This document shows, in pieces, positions 44,377 through 53,039 of a DNA stretch of 64,000 nucleotides; the first letter of the stretch is position 1, and each line of letters opens with the position of its first letter. Source of the DNA: Vicinamibacteria bacterium (lineage in GTDB: Bacteria; Acidobacteriota; Vicinamibacteria; Fen-336); contig JAMQGV010000007.1 of assembly GCA_025994075.1 (NCBI GenBank), positions 124,001 through 188,000 on the forward strand. Reading direction: 5' to 3'. Both the position numbers and the translations under genes were made by a program. Below the pieces are notes generated by a model. It ran no database searches. It had not been told where the DNA came from and was given only the letters and a program-made list of their open reading frames with translations.

Positions 44377-45401
44377 GCGCGCTGCACGACGACCCGCTGC
44401 TCGACCTGCCGCTCGGCCGCGTCGGCGCGTCCGGCGAAGACGGGCCGTTCCTGCGCTCGCGGGCGCGGGGGCGCCGCCGTGCCCGCCGCGGCGCGCTGCA
44501 CCGGCTCGCGGTCGTGGTCCAGGCCGCCGGTGCGATCGCGGTCGCCGTCTCGCTGCTGGCGGTCGGCTACGGGCGGGTGATGAGCGCCGAGCGCCTGCGG
44601 GTCGCGAAGGTCGACGTGCGCGGCCAGCAGTTCCTCTCCGAGGGCGAGGTGCGCGAGCTGCTCGGTCCCGCGGTGGGCGAGAACATCCTCGGCCTCGACA
44701 TCGCGAAGCTGAAGGACCGCCTGCTCGCCTCGCCGTGGGTGTCGGACGCGACCGTGCGCCGCACGCTGCCCGACGGCCTGCAGGTGGAGATCCGAGAGCG
44801 GGTGCCGCTGGCGCTCGCCGAGCTCGAGCGCCTGTACCTGATGGACGCGAGCGGCACCCTGATCGACATCTACGGGCCGCGCACCGCCGGCTTCGACCTG
44901 CCGATCGTGCGTGGCCTCGGCGGCACCACCGGGGAGGCGCGCCGCGCCCGCGCCGAGCGCGCCGGCGCCCTGCTCGCCGACCTCGGCGACCTCGGCTCCG
45001 AGGTGTCCGAGGTCGAAGTCGAGGACAGCGGCGACCTGCGCGTCGTGCTGCGCGGCCAGGGCGAGGTGCTGCGGCTGGGCGCGCCGCCCTACCGCGAGCG
45101 GCTGGCCGCCTTCCTCGAGCTGCGCCGCGAGATCGTCGCCCGCGCCCCGCGCGCAGAGTACTTCGACCTGCGCTTCCGCGACCGCATCTACGCGAAGCAG
45201 CAGCCGACCCCGGAGCCGACGCCCGCGCCGCCGCCGCGCGTCGCCATCGTCCGCCCCGTGCCGCGGCCGCCGGCGCCGGTGCCGACGCCGACCGACACAC
45301 CCGCACCGACCGTCCCCGACGCCGCCGCCCTCCCGTCCGCGGAACTGGAGCCGCCCGCGCCGACGCCGACGCCGTCCGGGACCCGTCCCGAGGGGGACTG
45401 A
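44373..45401 (+). CDS. ftsQ: Cell division protein FtsQ
   Basis: This is a 342-residue single-pass protein. A basic cytoplasmic segment (about 50 residues, RARGRRRARRG) is followed by one helix (VVVQAAGAIAVAVSLLAV) and a POTRA domain with VRGQQFLSEGEVRELLG and ENILGLDIAKLKDRL. The FtsQ/DivIB domain follows (YLMDASGTLIDIYGPR, FDLPIVRGL). The tail after about residue 275 is Pro/Thr-rich (PTPEPTPAPPP). It scaffolds the divisome with FtsL and FtsB. Confidence 0.92.
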   Translation: MSALHDDPLLDLPLGRVGASGEDGPFLRSRARGRRRARRGALHRLAVVVQAAGAIAVAVSLLAVGYGRVMSAERLRVAKVDVRGQQFLSEGEVRELLGPAVGENILGLDIAKLKDRLLASPWVSDATVRRTLPDGLQVEIRERVPLALAELERLYLMDASGTLIDIYGPRTAGFDLPIVRGLGGTTGEARRARAERAGALLADLGDLGSEVSEVEVEDSGDLRVVLRGQGEVLRLGAPPYRERLAAFLELRREIVARAPRAEYFDLRFRDRIYAKQQPTPEPTPAPPPRVAIVRPVPRPPAPVPTPTDTPAPTVPDAAALPSAELEPPAPTPTPSGTRPEGD

Positions 45402-45408
45402 GGAAGCC

Positions 45409-46656
45409 ATGGCCAAGAAGAAGGACCGCTACATCGTCGGCCTCGACATCGGCACCCAGAAGGTGTGCGCGATCGTGGCCGAGATCACCGACGAGGGCCG
45501 GCTGGACGTGATCGGCATCGGCCAGACCGAGTCGAAGGGCGTGCGCAAGGGCGTGATCATCAACCTCGACGCCACCATCGACGCCATCAAGAAGGTGGTC
45601 GAGGAGGCCGAGCTGATGGCCGGGGTCGAGATCGGCTCGGCCTACGTCTCGCTGTGCGGCACCCACGTGCGGGGCTTCAACAGCCGCGGCGTGATCGCCG
45701 TCTCCGGCAAGAGCCGGCGCATCGAGCCCGAAGACGTGCAGCGCTCGATCGAGGCGGCCAAGGCCGTCTCGATCCCGCTCGACCGCGAGATCCTGCACGT
45801 GCTGCCGCAGGAGTTCGTGGTCGACGACCAGGACGGCATCCCCGATCCCACCGGCATGACCGGGACCCGGCTCGAGGTCAACGTCCACGTCGTCACCTGC
45901 TCGCAGACCTCGGCCCAGAACGTGATCACCTGCGTCAACCGCGCCGGGCTCGCGGTGCAGGACACGGTGCTCGCCCAGCTCGCGGCGGCCGAGGCCTGCG
46001 TCACCTCCGACGAGAAGGACCTGGGCGTCGCCCTGGTCGACGTCGGCTGCGGCACCACGGACCTCGCCATCTTCGAGAAGGGCGCCCTGTGGCACACCGC
46101 GATCCTCCAGGTCGGCGGCGAGCACTTCACCAACGACATCGCGGTCGCGCTGCGCACGCCGGTCAGCGAGGCGGAGAAGATCAAGAAGAAGCACGGCTGC
46201 GCGCTGACCTCGATGATCCCGGAAGAGGACTCGATCGAGGTGCCGGCGGTGGGCGGCCGGCGGCCGCGGATCATGGCCCGCGGGGTGCTGGGCGACGTGG
46301 TGCAGGCGCGGGCGGAGGAGATCTGCCAACTGGTGCTGACCGAGATCCGCCGCGCCGGCTTCGACCGCTCGCTCAACTCCGGCGTGGTGCTGACGGGCGG
46401 CGGCTCGATCCTCGAGGGGCTGCCCGAGATCGCGGAGCAGATCTTCGACATGCCGGTGCGCCGCGGCGCGCCGGTCGGCATCGGCGGGCTGGTCGACGTG
46501 GTGGCGAGCCCGGTGTACTCGACCGCCGTGGGCCTCGTGCTGTGGGGCTACCGGCGACGGATGGGACGCGAGCTCGGCATCTCGCGGCAGGCGGCGACGG
46601 GGACCTTCGGCCGGATCTCCGGGCGCCTCAAGAACTGGCTGCAGGACTTCTTCTGA
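45409..46656 (+). CDS. ftsA: Cell division protein FtsA
   Basis: This 415-residue actin-like ATPase has YIVGLDIGTQKVCAIVAEI (phosphate 1), the SHS2-containing region, DVGCGTTDLAIF (phosphate 2), LTGGGSILEGL (adenosine motif) and a C-terminal amphipathic helix FGRISGRLKNWLQDFF that binds the membrane. It tethers FtsZ to the membrane. The Shine-Dalgarno AGGAAG lies 2 bp before ATG 45409, which is 7 bp after ftsQ. Confidence 0.95.
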   Translation: MAKKKDRYIVGLDIGTQKVCAIVAEITDEGRLDVIGIGQTESKGVRKGVIINLDATIDAIKKVVEEAELMAGVEIGSAYVSLCGTHVRGFNSRGVIAVSGKSRRIEPEDVQRSIEAAKAVSIPLDREILHVLPQEFVVDDQDGIPDPTGMTGTRLEVNVHVVTCSQTSAQNVITCVNRAGLAVQDTVLAQLAAAEACVTSDEKDLGVALVDVGCGTTDLAIFEKGALWHTAILQVGGEHFTNDIAVALRTPVSEAEKIKKKHGCALTSMIPEEDSIEVPAVGGRRPRIMARGVLGDVVQARAEEICQLVLTEIRRAGFDRSLNSGVVLTGGGSILEGLPEIAEQIFDMPVRRGAPVGIGGLVDVVASPVYSTAVGLVLWGYRRRMGRELGISRQAATGTFGRISGRLKNWLQDFF

Positions 46657-46703
46657 GGCGATTCGGACCGGCCGCGGGGCGTAACCCGGACACGGAACCT
46701 GAC

Positions 46704-46709
46704 TAATAT
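46704..46709 (+). promoter_or_regulatory. Candidate -10 element before ftsZ
   Basis: TAATAT is an unusually AT-rich hexamer in this GC-rich DNA and matches five of six consensus -10 bases. No good -35 lies 17 bases upstream. It could drive extra ftsZ transcription, but position alone supports it. Confidence 0.28.
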
Positions 46710-46718
46710 GAGGAAAGC

Positions 46719-47930
46719 ATGACCAATCACGAGAGCGCCGGCCGCATCACGTTCGCGGAAGAGGACGTCCGCGGCGCCCGGATCAAGGTGGTGGGCGTCG
46801 GCGGCGGCGGCGGCAACGCGATCAGCCGCATGATGGCCGCCGGCGTCCAGGGCGTCGAGTTCATCGCCATCAACACCGACCGCCAGGCGCTGCGCGACAA
46901 CAAGGCGCCGACCCGGATCCAGATCGGCGAGAAGCTGACCAAGGGGCTCGGCGCCGGCGCCAACCCCGAGGTCGGCCGCCAGGCCGCGGTGGAGGACACC
47001 GAGAAGATCTGCGACGCGCTCGAGGGCGCGGACATGGTCTTCGTCACCACCGGCCTCGGCGGCGGCACCGGCACCGGCGCCGCGCCGGTGGTGGCCTCGA
47101 TCGCCAGCCAGCTGGGCGGCGACCAGGGCTCGGTGCTGACGGTGGCGGTGGTCACGCTGCCGTTCGGCCTCGAGGGCAAGCGCCGCCAGTCGCAGGCGAT
47201 GGACGGCCTGATGGCGCTGCGCGAGTGCGTCGACTCGGTGATCGTGATCCCCAACGACCGGCTGCTGCAGACGGTGGCCCGCAACACCCCGGTCAACGAG
47301 GCGTTCCGCGTCGCCGACGACGTGCTGCGCCAGGCGGTGCAGGGGATCTCCGACATCATCACCGTGCCCGGCCAGATCAACCTCGACTTCGCCGACGTGC
47401 GCGCGGTGATGAAGGGGATGGGCTCGGCGGTGATGGGCACCGGCATCGGCGAAGGCGAGAACCGCGCGCTCGAGGCCGCCCAGCGGGCGATCTCCAACCC
47501 GCTGCTCGAGGACTCCTCGATCGAGGGCGCGCGCGGCGTGATCGTCAACATCACGGGCGGCGCCGACCTGTCGCTGGCCGAGGCCGCCGACGCGACCGAG
47601 CTGATCACCAAGGCCGCCGACCCCGAGGCCAACGTGATCTACGGCATCGTCACCGACGAGGCGATGGGCCAGGCGGTCAAGGTGACGGTGATCGCCACCG
47701 GCTTCGTGCGCGGCGCCCGCAAGGCGCCGCCGACGCCGGTCGACCTCGCCAACTACGTGGGCCCGAACGCCGTCGCCGGGGCGGCGGCCGCCGCCGGGGC
47801 GCCGAGCAGCCAGAACGCGTTCTACCGCAACACGCCGATGCCGCGCGCGGCGGCAGCGGGCGGCAGCCGCTTCGATCTCGACGTGCCGACCTTCATCCGC
47901 AAGCAGGGGACGGGGACCACCGGCGACTAG
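46719..47930 (+). CDS. ftsZ: Cell division GTPase FtsZ
   Basis: This 403-residue tubulin homologue has [15 protein letters not shown] at the start, the tubulin signature GGTGTGAAP (near residue 115), NDRLL and the T7 loop [20 protein letters not shown]. The C-terminus ends [10 protein letters not shown], the conserved peptide that binds FtsA. It forms the Z ring. The ribosome-binding site AGGAAAG precedes the ATG by 1-2 bases. It is the last dcw gene here. Confidence 0.97.
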   Translation: MTNHESAGRITFAEEDVRGARIKVVGVGGGGGNAISRMMAAGVQGVEFIAINTDRQALRDNKAPTRIQIGEKLTKGLGAGANPEVGRQAAVEDTEKICDALEGADMVFVTTGLGGGTGTGAAPVVASIASQLGGDQGSVLTVAVVTLPFGLEGKRRQSQAMDGLMALRECVDSVIVIPNDRLLQTVARNTPVNEAFRVADDVLRQAVQGISDIITVPGQINLDFADVRAVMKGMGSAVMGTGIGEGENRALEAAQRAISNPLLEDSSIEGARGVIVNITGGADLSLAEAADATELITKAADPEANVIYGIVTDEAMGQAVKVTVIATGFVRGARKAPPTPVDLANYVGPNAVAGAAAAAGAPSSQNAFYRNTPMPRAAAAGGSRFDLDVPTFIRKQGTGTTGD

Positions 47931-47941
47931 GAGGACGGCCC

Positions 47942-47982
47942 GCGGCGGCTCACGCTGTTAGGATGGAAGGGTGAGCCGCCGC
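47942..47982 (+). promoter_or_regulatory. Start-codon-sequestering hairpin of the radical SAM gene
   Basis: GCGGCGGCTCAC (47942-47953) is a perfect 12-base complement of GTGAGCCGCCGC (47971-47982), which contains the GTG start and the first codons. The 17-base loop holds the likely ribosome-binding site GGAAGG. The start would be hidden in a stable stem unless it is melted or remodelled. Confidence 0.65.
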
Positions 47983-49815
47983 ATCGAAGCACGCCACCGG
48001 TCTCTGCGCGAGGCGGAGATCAGCCTCCGGCCGCGCAAGCGGCAGGGGGCGTTCCGGATCGCCCTCGGCTACCCGAACCTGTACTACGTCGGGATGTCGA
48101 ACCTGGGCTTCCAGGGCGTGTTCCAGATGTTGAACGAGGCGCCGGACGTCGTCTGCGAGCGCTTCTTCCTGCCCGACGACGAGGACCGCGAGGACCTGCT
48201 CCGCTCCGGTCGCGCGCTGCCCAGCTTCGACAGCGGCGCCGACCTCGGCCGCTTCGACGCGCTCGCGTTCTCCGTCTCGTTCGAGAACGACTACGTGCAC
48301 GTGGTCCAGATGCTGCGCATGGCGGGCGTGCCGCTGCGCGCGAAGGACCGCGGCCCGCGCGACCCGATCGTGATCCTGGGCGGCGCCGCGACCTTCCTGA
48401 ACCCGGAGCCGCTGGCGCCGTTCGCGGACGTGATCGCGGCCGGCGAGGCCGAGGCGCTGCTGCCGAAGCTGCTGGGCGCGCTGCTCGGCTCGCCGAGCCC
48501 GCGCGACGGCATCAAGCTGCTGCGCGAGGAGGACGGCTTCTACGTTCCTTCCCGCTACGAGGTGCGCTACCACGCGGACGGCACGGTGGCTGCCTACGAC
48601 GGACCCGGCCCGGTGGGCCGCGCCCGCGGCGTGTTCGGGCAGATGAAGCTGCCGCAGAGCGTGATCCTGACCCCCAACACCGAGATGTCGATGAAGTTCC
48701 TGGTCGAGATCTCGCGCGGCTGCCCGTGCATGTGCCGCTTCTGCTGGGCGGGCTACAACTACCTGCCGGTGCGCGGCTTCTCGCGCGCCGAGATCGTCGG
48801 CCGCGCCGCCGAGGTGCGGCAGCACACGAACAAGATCGGCCTCGTCTCGACGGCCGTCTGCGACCATCCCGAGATCGAGGGCATCGTCGACGACCTGGCC
48901 GGCCTCGGCTACGAGGTCTCGGTCGCCTCGCTGCGGCTCGACGACCTGACGCCCGAGTTCGTGTTCAAGCTGGCCGACACCGGCGTCCAGGGTCTGACGC
49001 TCGCGCCCGAGTGCGGGTCCGACCGCATGCGGAAGATCCTCAACAAGCAGTTCACCAACGAGGAGATCCTGGACAAGGCCTCGTGGATCTTCGGCAACGG
49101 CATCGCGAACCTGAAGCTCTACTACATGGTCGGGCTGCCGTTCGAGGAGCACGGCGACGTCGAGGCGATCGTCACGCTGACCGAGCGGATCCGCGAGCGG
49201 ATGCTGGTCGAGGCGAAGAAGCGCGGCCGCATCGGCCGCCTGCACCCCTCGGTCAACCCGTTCGTGCCCAAGCCCGGCACGCCGTACCAGTGGCTGCCGA
49301 TGGAGGACCCGAAGGAGTCGGACCGCAAGCTGCAGCACCTGCGCAAGGCGTTCGCCCGCATCCCCAACGTCGACGCGGTGATCAAGAGCGCGCGCACGGG
49401 CGCCACCCAGTCGGTGCTGGCGCTGGCCGACCGCCGCGTCGCCGACGCCCTCGAGCACCAGGTCGAGAACGGCACCGACCTCAAGCGCGGGCTGAAGGCC
49501 GTGGGCCTCGACCCGGCGTTCTACCTCTTCCGCGGGCGCGCGAAGGACGAGATCCTGCCCTGGGACGTGATCGACAACGGCGTCGCCCGGGGCTACTACT
49601 GGAAGGAGCTCGAGAAGTCGCGCAAGGAGGCGCTCTCGCCGCACTGCCCCGAGGTCCAGGGCTGCATCCGCTGCGGCGTGTGCGAGGAGACGCCGAACCC
49701 GGGCTACCGGCTGCCGGAGCAGTGGAAGCACCTGGGCACGCCGCCGCGCTACCTGAAGGTCCTGCCGGGGGGCGACAAGGAGGGCCAGCCGGCCCCCGCC
49801 GAGGTGTCATCGTGA
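47971..49815 (+). CDS. B12-binding-domain radical SAM protein (TIGR03960-like)
   Basis: This 614-residue protein has an N-terminal B12-binding-like Rossmann domain (LGYPNLYYVGMSNLGFQGVF, VILGGAATFLNPEPLAPFAD) and a radical SAM core with EISRGCPCMCRFCWAGY, where three Cys (CxxxCxxC form) bind the 4Fe-4S cluster. The end has a further CIRCGVCEE. Similar proteins are commonly fused to or paired with a partner domain (TIGR03936), which is not present here. Reaction unknown. The GTG start lies in the stem of a hairpin. Its stop overlaps the next gene. Confidence 0.82.
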   Translation: MSRRIEARHRSLREAEISLRPRKRQGAFRIALGYPNLYYVGMSNLGFQGVFQMLNEAPDVVCERFFLPDDEDREDLLRSGRALPSFDSGADLGRFDALAFSVSFENDYVHVVQMLRMAGVPLRAKDRGPRDPIVILGGAATFLNPEPLAPFADVIAAGEAEALLPKLLGALLGSPSPRDGIKLLREEDGFYVPSRYEVRYHADGTVAAYDGPGPVGRARGVFGQMKLPQSVILTPNTEMSMKFLVEISRGCPCMCRFCWAGYNYLPVRGFSRAEIVGRAAEVRQHTNKIGLVSTAVCDHPEIEGIVDDLAGLGYEVSVASLRLDDLTPEFVFKLADTGVQGLTLAPECGSDRMRKILNKQFTNEEILDKASWIFGNGIANLKLYYMVGLPFEEHGDVEAIVTLTERIRERMLVEAKKRGRIGRLHPSVNPFVPKPGTPYQWLPMEDPKESDRKLQHLRKAFARIPNVDAVIKSARTGATQSVLALADRRVADALEHQVENGTDLKRGLKAVGLDPAFYLFRGRAKDEILPWDVIDNGVARGYYWKELEKSRKEALSPHCPEVQGCIRCGVCEETPNPGYRLPEQWKHLGTPPRYLKVLPGGDKEGQPAPAEVSS

Positions 49816-50225
49816 AGCGTCGCGCCTGGGTCGCCGCCGCTGCGACCGTGTTCGCCCTCTCCTGCGCATCCCCGTTCGAGGCTTCGACGGCGCCCGCGGC
49901 GCCTCTCGACCAGCCCGTCAAGCTCGGCATGTCCCAGTCCCGCAGCTTCGACGCAGGCCGGCTGGAGCTCGGGATTCGCGAGGTGCTCGAAGACTCGCGT
50001 TGCCCCGCGGACGTCGTCTGCATCCAGGCGGGGCGGGCGCTGCTCGCCGCCTGGACCCGCACCGAGGCCGGCCGCCGCGAGATCGAGCTGCGCACCGACG
50101 CCCGCCCGCCGCAGGCGGTCGACGGCTACACGGTCGAGGTCACGGCGCTCGAGCCCTACCCCTACTCGAACGTCCGCATCGATCCCCGCCAGTACGTCGC
50201 CACGGTGATCGTCCGCCGCCGCTGA
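49812..50225 (+). CDS. Small lipoprotein with conserved Cys pattern, unknown function
   Basis: This is a 137-residue protein. A signal peptide ends in a lipobox (VFALSCAS), so it should be a lipoprotein. The body has LGIREVLEDSRCPADVVCIQAG, with two Cys spaced to form a disulfide, followed by a beta-rich domain ending YVATVIVRRR. I have seen DSRCP..C-AG patterns in secreted proteins of unknown role. It overlaps the radical SAM gene (GTGA). Confidence 0.65.
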   Translation: MKRRAWVAAAATVFALSCASPFEASTAPAAPLDQPVKLGMSQSRSFDAGRLELGIREVLEDSRCPADVVCIQAGRALLAAWTRTEAGRREIELRTDARPPQAVDGYTVEVTALEPYPYSNVRIDPRQYVATVIVRRR

Positions 50226-50256
50226 GAGCCGCGGAACTCCCGCGGCCCGATCGCCG

Positions 50257-50304
50257 TACAATGTCGGTGCCCCTCCCGGGGCGCTGATGCGCTTCTCCTG
50301 CTGA
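50257..50304 (+). promoter_or_regulatory. Possible leader (TACAAT element and five-codon ORF) of the ABC-F gene
   Basis: The -10-like TACAAT at 50257-50262 is followed by a small ORF, ATG at 50287 to TGA at 50304, encoding MRFSC. Between and around them are short hairpins (GCCCC/GGGGC at about 50269 and CCGCG/CGCGG after the ORF). ABC-F resistance genes are often controlled by such leader peptides and attenuation. The -35 is weak. Candidate only. Confidence 0.3.
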
Positions 50305-50386
50305 GCTGAATCCCCGCTCCCGCCGCCGCGTCTCGCGGCCGGGCGCACGTTCGTCCCCCGCAAGGCCCAGCTCCAGGAGTGTCCCC

Positions 50387-51862
50387 GTGACCGTACGCCT
50401 GCTCTCCGTCTGCTTTTCCCACGTCCCCGGCCGGCCACTGCTCGATCGCGCCAGCGCCGCGTTCGGGCCCGGCTTCACCGGCCTCGTCGGCGCCAACGGC
50501 GCCGGCAAGAGCACGCTGCTGCGCCTGATCTCGGGCGAGCTCGAGCCCGACTCCGGCCGCGTCGAGCGCCGCGGGCTCTCGGTGTCCCGCCTCGACCAGC
50601 GGCTGCCCGACCGCGCGTCGACGGAGGTGACCGCCTTCGCGCGCGACCCGGGCCCCGCCGCCGCACGACTGCGCGCGGCGCTCGGCATCGCGGCTGCGGA
50701 CGTGGACCGCTTCGCGCGCCTGTCGCCCGGTGTCCGCCGGCGCTTCACGCTCGGCGCGACGCTGCTCACAGCACCCGACGTCCTGCTGCTCGACGAGCCG
50801 ACCAATCACCTCGACGGCGAAGCCCGCGCCGCGCTCCTCGCCGCGCTGCGCGGCTATCGCGGCATCGGCCTCGTCGTCTCCCACGACCGCGCGCTGCTCG
50901 AGGCGCTGTGCCCGCGCACCGCGTGGCTGGATGCCGGTCGCCTCGAGCTGCACGAGGCCCCCTACGGCGTCGCACGAGAGCGGCGGCAGGCGGCGCGGCA
51001 GGCCGCGGTGCGCGTCCAGGACGACCTGCAGCGCGAGCACCGCCGGCTGCGGCGCGCCCTCGCCGGCCGGCGGCAGGTGCGGGCCGAAGCCGAGCGCGGC
51101 CGCAGCGCCCGTCGCGCCACCGACCCCGATTCGCGTTCGATGGGCCAGCGCAACCGCGCGGCCTGGGCCGAAGCCCGCGCCGGCCGCGAGGTGGCGGCCC
51201 TCGCGGAGCGCGTCGACGCCGCGGCCGGACGCCTCGCCGAGCTTTCCGTCGAGCGCGATCGGGGCGGTGCGATCGCCTGGCGCAGCGCGCCACTCCCGAA
51301 GTCGCGGCTGCTCGCCTTCGCCGGTGGCCTCCCCCACGTGGACGGCACGGGCCTGCTCGCCCGCGACCTGTCGCTGGTCGTCCTCCGCGACACCCGGGTC
51401 CGCCTCCGCGGCCGCAACGGGGCCGGCAAGAGCACGCTGCTCGCGGCCCTCGCCGCGGCGTGGCGAGGGCCGAGCGAGCAGCTGCTGCACCTGCCCCAGG
51501 AGATCGGCCCGGAAGCCGCGCGCGCGATCCAGGCGGAGCTGCGCGCGGCGCCGCCGCGTGAGCGCGGCGAGGCGCTGGCGATCGCGGCGGCGCTGGGCCT
51601 CGACCCGGATGCGGTGATGGCGAGCGCCTGCCCGTCGCCCGGCGAGGCGCGGCAACTCGCACTGGCCCGGGCCCTCGGGCGCGACGTCGCGCTGCTGCTG
51701 CTCGACGAGCCGACCAACGACCTCGACCTGCCGGCCACCGAGCGGCTGCAGGCGGCGCTCGCGGCCTGGGACGGGGCGCTGGTGCTGGTCACCCACGACG
51801 ACGCGTTCGCCCGCGCCTGCACGTCAATCGATTGGACGCCGTTCGGGCGTGAAGAAAGTTGA
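50387..51862 (+). CDS. ABC-F family ATPase (Uup/EttA-like, two nucleotide-binding domains)
   Basis: This is a 491-residue soluble protein with two ATPase domains. Domain 1 has Walker A GANGAGKSTLL and LLLDEPTNHLDGEAR; domain 2 has GRNGAGKSTLL and LLLDEPTNDLDLPATE. The linker between them is a charged helical segment (about residues 190-290). Signature motifs are LSPGVRRRFTLGATLL and SPGEARQLALARAL, shorter than usual LSGGQ. It lacks membrane helices. Such proteins act on the ribosome, some giving antibiotic protection. It starts at GTG 50387 with a 160-bp leader. Confidence 0.82.
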   Translation: MTVRLLSVCFSHVPGRPLLDRASAAFGPGFTGLVGANGAGKSTLLRLISGELEPDSGRVERRGLSVSRLDQRLPDRASTEVTAFARDPGPAAARLRAALGIAAADVDRFARLSPGVRRRFTLGATLLTAPDVLLLDEPTNHLDGEARAALLAALRGYRGIGLVVSHDRALLEALCPRTAWLDAGRLELHEAPYGVARERRQAARQAAVRVQDDLQREHRRLRRALAGRRQVRAEAERGRSARRATDPDSRSMGQRNRAAWAEARAGREVAALAERVDAAAGRLAELSVERDRGGAIAWRSAPLPKSRLLAFAGGLPHVDGTGLLARDLSLVVLRDTRVRLRGRNGAGKSTLLAALAAAWRGPSEQLLHLPQEIGPEAARAIQAELRAAPPRERGEALAIAAALGLDPDAVMASACPSPGEARQLALARALGRDVALLLLDEPTNDLDLPATERLQAALAAWDGALVLVTHDDAFARACTSIDWTPFGREES

Positions 51863-51921
51863 ACCTTTGGAGGGGTCCGCGGCGTCCTAGGGGGAGAGAA
51901 CGGAACGGAGAGGTGTCGCCG

Positions 51922-53016
51922 ATGCGGAAGGGCCTGATCGCAGGGGGAGTCGTCGTGCTCGTCGTCGGGGCGTCCGCCGCCCTCTACAGCCGCGCGGCCT
52001 CGCGCGACGACGGCGCCTTCAAGACCGTCGCCGTCACCCGCGGCGGCGTGGTCGAGAAGGCGCTGGCGGTCGGCTCGATCCGGCCCGAGCGCGAGATCAC
52101 CGTCAAGAGCAAGATCTCCGGCATCGTCAAGCGCTCGTTCCGCGAGGTCGGCGACCGCGTGAAGGCCGGCGACCCGCTGTTCGAGATCCTGCCCGACCCG
52201 ACGCCGCTGGAGCTGACCGAGGCCCGCCGCGAGGTCGAGATCGCCCGCAACATCTTCGAGCAGGCGAAGAAGCGCTTCGACCGCTCCGAGACGCTGCGCA
52301 AGCAGGGCATCCTCGCTTCGCAGGAGGCGGACGTCGCCGACAAGGAGATCCAGGACGCCCAGATCCGCCTCAAGCTGGCCCAGGAGCGCCTGGCGCTCGT
52401 CGAGAAGGGCCGCATCCAGAGCGACCAGCTCTCGGTCGAGTCGATCATCCGCGCCCCCACCACGGGCACCGTGCTCGAGCTGCAGGTCAACGAGGGCGAC
52501 CCGGTGGTGCCGCTGACCTCGTTCCAGGCGGGCACGCCGCTCGCGACGCTGGCCGACATGAGCACGCTGATCTTCAAGGGCACGGTCGACGAGATCGACG
52601 TCGGCAAGCTGCGCGAGGGGATGCCGGCGCGGATCAAGATCGGCGCCCTGCCCGACGCCCAGGTCGACGGCGAGGTCGCGAAGATCGCGCCCAAGTCGAA
52701 GACCCAGGAGGGGGCGACGCTGTTCGACGTCGAGATCTCGCTCAAGCCGGCCGCGGGCGTGACCCTGCGCGCGGGCTACTCGGCCAACGCCGACGTCGTG
52801 GTGCGCGAGAAGACGGACGTGCTGCTGCTGCCCGAGCGGCTCGTCACCTTCGAGGCCGGCAAGGCCAGCGTCGAGCTGCCGCCGCCCGCCCCGGGCCAGG
52901 AGCCGGTCAAGAAGGTCGTCGCGGTCGGCCTCTCCGACGGTCTCAACATCGAGATCAGCGAGGGCCTGAAGCAGGGCGACCTGGTCGTCGAGCGCCCGCC
53001 GAAGAAGATCGAGTAG
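51922..53016 (+). CDS. Periplasmic adaptor (MacA/HlyD family)
   Basis: This 364-residue protein has an N-terminal membrane anchor (LIAGGVVVLVVGASAALY). A lipoyl-type half (ITVKSKISGIVKRSFREVGDRVKAGDPLFEI) and a coiled-coil hairpin (LTEARREVEIARNIFEQAKKRF) follow, with IIRAPTTGTVLELQVNEGD and a beta-barrel domain after them. It would link the inner-membrane ABC complex to an outer channel. The ATG at 51922 is used because an upstream in-frame ATG lacks homology; GGAGAGG lies about 9 bases before it. Two permeases and an ATPase follow, giving a MacAB-like system. Confidence 0.85.
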   Translation: MRKGLIAGGVVVLVVGASAALYSRAASRDDGAFKTVAVTRGGVVEKALAVGSIRPEREITVKSKISGIVKRSFREVGDRVKAGDPLFEILPDPTPLELTEARREVEIARNIFEQAKKRFDRSETLRKQGILASQEADVADKEIQDAQIRLKLAQERLALVEKGRIQSDQLSVESIIRAPTTGTVLELQVNEGDPVVPLTSFQAGTPLATLADMSTLIFKGTVDEIDVGKLREGMPARIKIGALPDAQVDGEVAKIAPKSKTQEGATLFDVEISLKPAAGVTLRAGYSANADVVVREKTDVLLLPERLVTFEAGKASVELPPPAPGQEPVKKVVAVGLSDGLNIEISEGLKQGDLVVERPPKKIE

Positions 53017-53039
53017 ACGCAGGCCCCGAGGCGCCAGGC

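Noticed and set aside
50786..51860. Transport ABC ATPase for the ABC-F gene
   Set aside because: It has no membrane domain and its two ATPase domains on one soluble chain are the ABC-F layout.
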